Below are positions 59,837-64,000 of a stretch of 64,000 nucleotides of DNA, in pieces (the stretch's first letter is position 1; the number at the start of each line of letters is the position of its first letter). The position numbers and the translations under genes are program-made. The stretch covers positions 10,199,170 to 10,263,169 of the forward strand of contig NC_051134.1 of the NCBI RefSeq assembly GCF_014839805.1, read 5' to 3'. The notes beneath the pieces were generated by a model, which saw only the letters and a list, made by a program, of their open reading frames with translations, was not told where the DNA came from and did no database searches. Origin of the DNA: Manduca sexta. Lineage: Eukaryota > Arthropoda > Insecta > Lepidoptera > Sphingidae.

Positions 59837-61028
59837 TGTAAAACGCTCTTTTTTTTACAGTAAACATTATATTAGCAAAATAATTACAGAATACAATTTT
59901 AAACATTCTTTTTGACAACGTCCAGCCAGAGAGAATAATAATAGAATAGTCGCCGCGTGACATATCTTCTCTTCTGCCAGCCTGCCCGCGCAGCCGAATA
60001 CTTCCGGAAACGCCCGATGTCATCGGCTAGGATAGCGGCGCGTAACATCGGCCATCCTGCAAAGTGAATACCATAAGGTATTCACAAAAATAAATTTGAG
60101 AAAGTAGAACTGAATTGGGTACCTATATTTTAAACAAATAGGGCCCAGCAACACAAATCAGAATGCTCATGACTACAGACAGAATATGATCACAGACAAT
60201 GAATGACAGAATATGTTCATGGTCACAGACAGAATATGATCAGAATGCTCATGGCTACAGACAGAATATGATCAGAATGGTCATGGGCTACAGACAGAAT
60301 ATGATCACAATGCTCATGGTTACAGACAGAATATGACCAGAATGGTCATGGCTACAGACAGAATATGATCAGAATGGTCATAGCTGCAGATAGAATATTA
60401 TCAAAAGGCTCACGGCCACAGACAGATCAGATTAAATAAAATAAACAGTTACGCACGTTCGCATTGTCAGCCTGAAGTGTTGCGCCACCGATTTGACTTC
60501 ACATGACTCCAGTCATTCCTGTCTCCAATGATTTAGTTTCTAAGAAAACACCCTCTCCAGTGAGCCATACGCAGGCATAACGAAGTTTTTGTTATGAATG
60601 TCGTGAATCGTACTAATGTGCAGACATCAATTCCATATGCATTCCCAACATATTTACTTCAACAAACGTAGACGTTACCATGGTAACTAAAATCTGAGAA
60701 TCTGATAATTTTAATTTTGGCATTCAATGATTCATCACAGATTTATTCCGATAGTTCTCTTCACATTCGAATTCAATTGTAACTTCAAATTATCATTTGT
60801 ATAATCCCACTTCTGAATGTAAAACGCTCTTTTTTTTACAGTAAACATTATATTAGCAAAATAATTACAGAATACAATTTTAAACATTCTTTTTGACAAC
60901 GTCCAGCCAGAGAGAATAATAATAGAATAGTCGCCGCGTGACATATCTTCTCTTCTGCCAGCCTGCCCGCGCAGCCGAATACTTCCGGAAACGCCCGATG
61001 TCATCGGCTAGGATAGCGGCGCGTAACA
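59837..61028. mobile_element. TRIM-like element with identical 211-bp terminal repeats
   Basis: Two direct copies, 59837-60047 and 60818-61028, appear identical base for base. Each begins TGTAAAACGC and ends GCGCGTAACA (TG...CA; read on the other strand TGTTACGCGCC...GTTTTACA). TTGT flanks the pair on both sides (59833-59836 and 61029-61032), a likely 4-bp target duplication. The 770-bp interior has no coding sequence and contains a minisatellite. Read on the minus strand, the purine-rich GCAGGATGGCCGA precedes the 3' repeat as a polypurine tract would. This is the layout of a terminal-repeat retrotransposon in miniature. Both 89-90-codon ORFs are just the repeat read in reverse. Confidence 0.75.
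60150..60430 (+). repeat. Minisatellite, about 32-bp unit
   Basis: About seven variable copies of CTACAGACAGAATATGATC followed by AGAATGGTCATGG. Lies inside the TRIM-like element, near its left repeat. Confidence 0.8.
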
Positions 61029-61359
61029 TTGTATTATATTAAATTCCATGGAGAGGCAGTGGTAGCTAGTACACCTATGGCCTCCGAGTAATTTCCATTT
61101 CCTGTTATGGGAACGGGCTAGGGCTACCATATCAACAAATACCAATCCCGTATTAAGGGATTCCTATCGGCTTCACTTTATGTAAAATGAATGTATAATC
61201 TAATTATCATTAGAACGCAGACCACATTTATACATGTTAGCATGTATATGTTGTGTCGGGTTCCCTTTCGGCAAACTATACCTTTTGCCACTTGTCTATA
61301 TTGCTAACATAATATGATATAACTAATCTTTATATTCCAGTTAATTCCTATAAATATAT

Positions 61360-61735
61360 TTATTACTACCTTTTGCTCGCGATTTCGCTCGCGTGTAAAT
61401 TTTTCGTGATAATAGTCCCGATATAATATATTGTCACCAGGGTCTTAATCTCCATAGCAAATGTCATCGAAATCCGTTTAGTAGATTTTAAGTTTATCGC
61501 GTTAATCGTTATATTTCATTCAATTTACATAAATCCGTAATGTACTAATAACCTAAACTTTCCTCAAGAAATCTTTTAGTAAAAAGCGTCCAAAAATCCG
61601 TTCCGTAGATTTTATGAAAATAAATTATGATCTTTTTTCGCAAAATCTACTGAACGGATTTTTGTACGGTTTCTGTATATGTATAGACGACTTTTGAGCA
61701 CTTTGATTTAACAATATGTATAGATGAGGATCCCA
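61360..61735 (+). repeat. 'TTTGCTCGCGATTTCGCTC' short repeat with related tail
   Basis: CCTTTTGCTCGCGATTTCGC, ATAGTCCCGATATAATATAT, CCAGGGTCTTAATC, ATCGAAATCCG. A second stretch at 61590-61735 repeats CAAAATCTACTGAACGGAT in inverted arrangement. Confidence 0.45.
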
Positions 61736-62374
61736 GCGAAAGTTAATCCGTTATTTCGAAAAGTAAACTCATAAATCAAAATCACACATCGTATACATAA
61801 TCAAAGTCAAATATTATCAAATCACATAAATTGTGGAAAGTTTGTTGCATTTGTTAAAAGTTCACTGATGAGGTCTCGACTTTCGTGTGAAATTTGCGAA
61901 TATTCAGCAAATTTCATTCGGTGGACAAAAGTACAAATTGAGATATTGAATTTTTTTACATTCAGAGTTTGTAGTTTTCGAATAAAATTTAATGTATTTT
62001 TTTAGGTTACAAGGCGTGCGATTGTAAGCGTGTACATAATAGCAATATTTTTAACATTATTTTAAAATACTTCAAAGCTTTGTATACCAGTATTTTTCAA
62101 AATAAAAGTACATGACAGATTTAAACAAACGTTATTACGATTTTTTTCTGACTCAACTGTTTTTTTTTGTTGTTTCTTTCATTTTGAGTATTCAGATTAT
62201 TCAGGTGATCCTGTGAAGATTAATAGATATTAGATGACCTACATTCATCTGATTATAGATAATTGGTGTTCCCTGTGGAGTCGGGGCAGGTTGCTTGTAA
62301 GACATATAAGAAAGTAGGTTAAAACACATATAACTACTGTTATAAAAACAACTTCCCATTGTACCCAGTTATTA

Positions 62375-62569
62375 TCTTGTACAGCTTTTGCCTGCGGTTC
62401 CGCTTGCGTGGAAAAAATTCTCCGGGATAAAAAGTAGCCTGTAGCACTAAAGAGTATGTAGTAATATCTTCCTATGAAAGAATTTTCAAAATCGGTTTAG
62501 TAGTTACATAGATTAGCTCCTACAAACCTACGCACTCACAAATATTTCCTCTTTATAATATTAGTATAC
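62375..62569 (+). repeat. 'TTTGCCTGCGGTTCCGC' short repeat
   Basis: CAGCTTTTGCCTGCGGTTCC, CCGGGATAAAAAGTAGCCTG, AAAATCGGTTTAGTAGTT, ends TATAATATTAGTATA. Abuts a MITE on its right. Confidence 0.5.
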
Positions 62570-62826
62570 TGCCGTGCTAAGCGCAGAAGCGGTATGTCAG
62601 GGAAACCTTATTTCGAGATAATCGAAGTTTTGTAAATATAGTTTTATAGTTTTGTATGTAAAACTGAGATAGAGAAACTCTTTTAAGGTTATTTTAACAA
62701 ATTCCAAACAAGACACCGTTATTTAGGTAAGTTCATTGGATGGGTATTTCTTTAAGCTATCTGACGACACAAAAATCAAGGTTTTTATTTTCTTTTTGAG
62801 ATACCGCTCTTGAGCTTAGCGCGGCA
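62570..62826. mobile_element. MITE with TGCCG(C/T)GCTAAGC termini
   Basis: Left TGCCGTGCTAAGCGCAGAAG and right, in reverse complement, TGCCGCGCTAAGCTCAAGAG; pairing continues through CGGTAT. 257 bp, no ORF. A TA occurs at each flank but the duplication is not clean. Confidence 0.6.
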
Positions 62827-62829
62827 TAT

Positions 62830-64000
62830 TAAAATATTTCACAGATTCTTTAAAAACAATCCCAATTCTTCTAAAACATCACCTCCCCTGCAGTAATATA
62901 CCCTCATTTTTATACGCCTAACCCGACTCCATTTCTCACGATACGAGCCATCACGAACTTTATATCGGATTCGATATCCAATAAAGTTTTACACTGACAG
63001 TCAATAAACCGACGTAGTCAAGAAGGCTTAATTTCACGGCATGCAGGCGGCCTTTCGGTATTGATGGTTATGTACAGACATTATAGAAGACGATCAACAA
63101 ATTAAGACGTCTTTGAATTAGCTGTCGTTGGGAATGTATGGATATGAATTTTGAAATGAGATTTGTAACTTGCAAGATTATTGTGGTCTATGCTTCAAAT
63201 AAATGACATGATTATGTACAGTTAACCACAAAAACAGCACAACAAATTCAAATAGCGTGTAGTACTTTCATGCTCCTAATAACTTTTTGCTTCCCCTTTT
63301 TTCAATTAAACTTAACGTGCATAGGCTATATGGTTATTTTATTTGTTCATCTGCTTTAGTGGCTGACTGTATACACGTTTTTTTTTGTAATTAAAATGGT
63401 ACAACTATTAAAGCAATAAACATAGTGGTAACCTTTTGTCCAATGATATCATAACAATATAAAAAATAACATTATTTAAAAGTAAATATTTCACATACAA
63501 ATTCAAACTCAAAAACAATTATAAATTTACTATACAATAGTTTTTGCTTGCCACTGATTTCATGAGTCATAGTTATCATATTATTATATTACAAGGAACG
63601 GTGCAGCTTTTCCTTTATTATAAAATTTTACAACTGGTCTAGGATTCCAGTAATTCATTACAATAAACTCGCAAATCATTTCATCATAATAATATAAATA
63701 ATTTTCTAACAACTTTAGCACGCAATTAGAAACATATCTATAAAATAATGTATTATTTTGAATCCTATTTTCTATCCAAATTTAAATAATATGCATGATA
63801 ATTTTTGTCAAAAAATTTAATATTGCATATCCACATTATTCTGACGGTATCGAAGGAAACACAGCCCGTTTTCCCCGGTTATTGTTCAGGATTCTGGCTT
63901 GATACTCAGATTAATTTATACGGGCACTAGTAGGTTATATTAATACTCAGTTCTGCGTTATTGCGGCGCACTTCCAATATTCCAAAATGGGTTTTAAGAT
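62830..64000. other. Gene-free end of window
   Basis: AT-rich sequence without a convincing ORF, RNA gene or repeat that I can identify. Confidence 0.4.

Noticed and set aside
59751..61004. Two near-identical 89-90-codon ORFs (MTSGVSGSIRLRG) as a duplicated gene
   Set aside because: Each is only the 211-bp terminal repeat read in reverse; the frames diverge as soon as the repeat ends.

Overview
The window looks like nuclear DNA of a moth or butterfly (Lepidoptera). It is AT-rich, its genes are short five-exon genes with GT-AG introns, and it is crowded with short repeats of the kind common in lepidopteran genomes (tRNA-derived SINEs, the 'CGCGGCTTCGCCCGCGT' repeat, Helitron-like, hAT-like and Penelope-like pieces). 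I infer the order from these repeats and from the protease type; I cannot name a species.

The main content is a tandem family of secreted chymotrypsin/brachyurin-like (S1A) serine proteases. I assembled nine members by joining exons. Full-length minus-strand genes lie at 775-3681 (A), 4213-6987 (B), 15561-18010 (E), 32318-35688 (F), 39114-43121 (G) and 44860-47147 (H). One full-length plus-strand gene lies at 50386-53558 (I). Two copies are broken: C (7252-9470: frameshift, then a deletion of most of exon 4 and all of exon 5) and D (11910-12962: only exons 3 and 5 remain). All intact members share one plan: exon 1 is signal peptide plus propeptide, exon 2 carries His57 and Asp102, exon 3 is a short linker, exon 4 carries Ser195, and exon 5 is the C-terminus. 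Exon lengths are almost fixed (192/198, 265/268, 99, 194/197, 105 bp), so the splice assignments support each other. A/B/C/D form one subfamily, F/G/H/I a second, and E stands alone. E has an intact reading frame but has lost catalytic His and Ser, so it is a predicted non-catalytic serine protease homolog.

Between E and F (about 18.0-32.3 kb) there is no protease. On the minus strand at 22.7-29.3 kb I find what looks like a non-coding host gene for intronic C/D-box snoRNAs. It is a chain of 35-77 nt exons with good splice sites, and five introns each hold one ATGATGA...CTGA element whose D box lies 64-70 nt upstream of the next 3' splice site. Four elements are paralogues with an invariant 15-nt core; the fifth differs. 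This is the most unusual part of the window.

The rest is mobile-element debris: a hAT-type MITE with a perfect 8-bp target duplication, a TIR element with a LINE fragment nested in it, an RTE-type reverse-transcriptase fragment, the 3' end of a gypsy-like element, Helitron-like elements, Penelope-like fragments, and at 59837-61028 a TRIM-like element with two identical 211-bp terminal repeats. No protein-coding gene was recognised after 53.6 kb.
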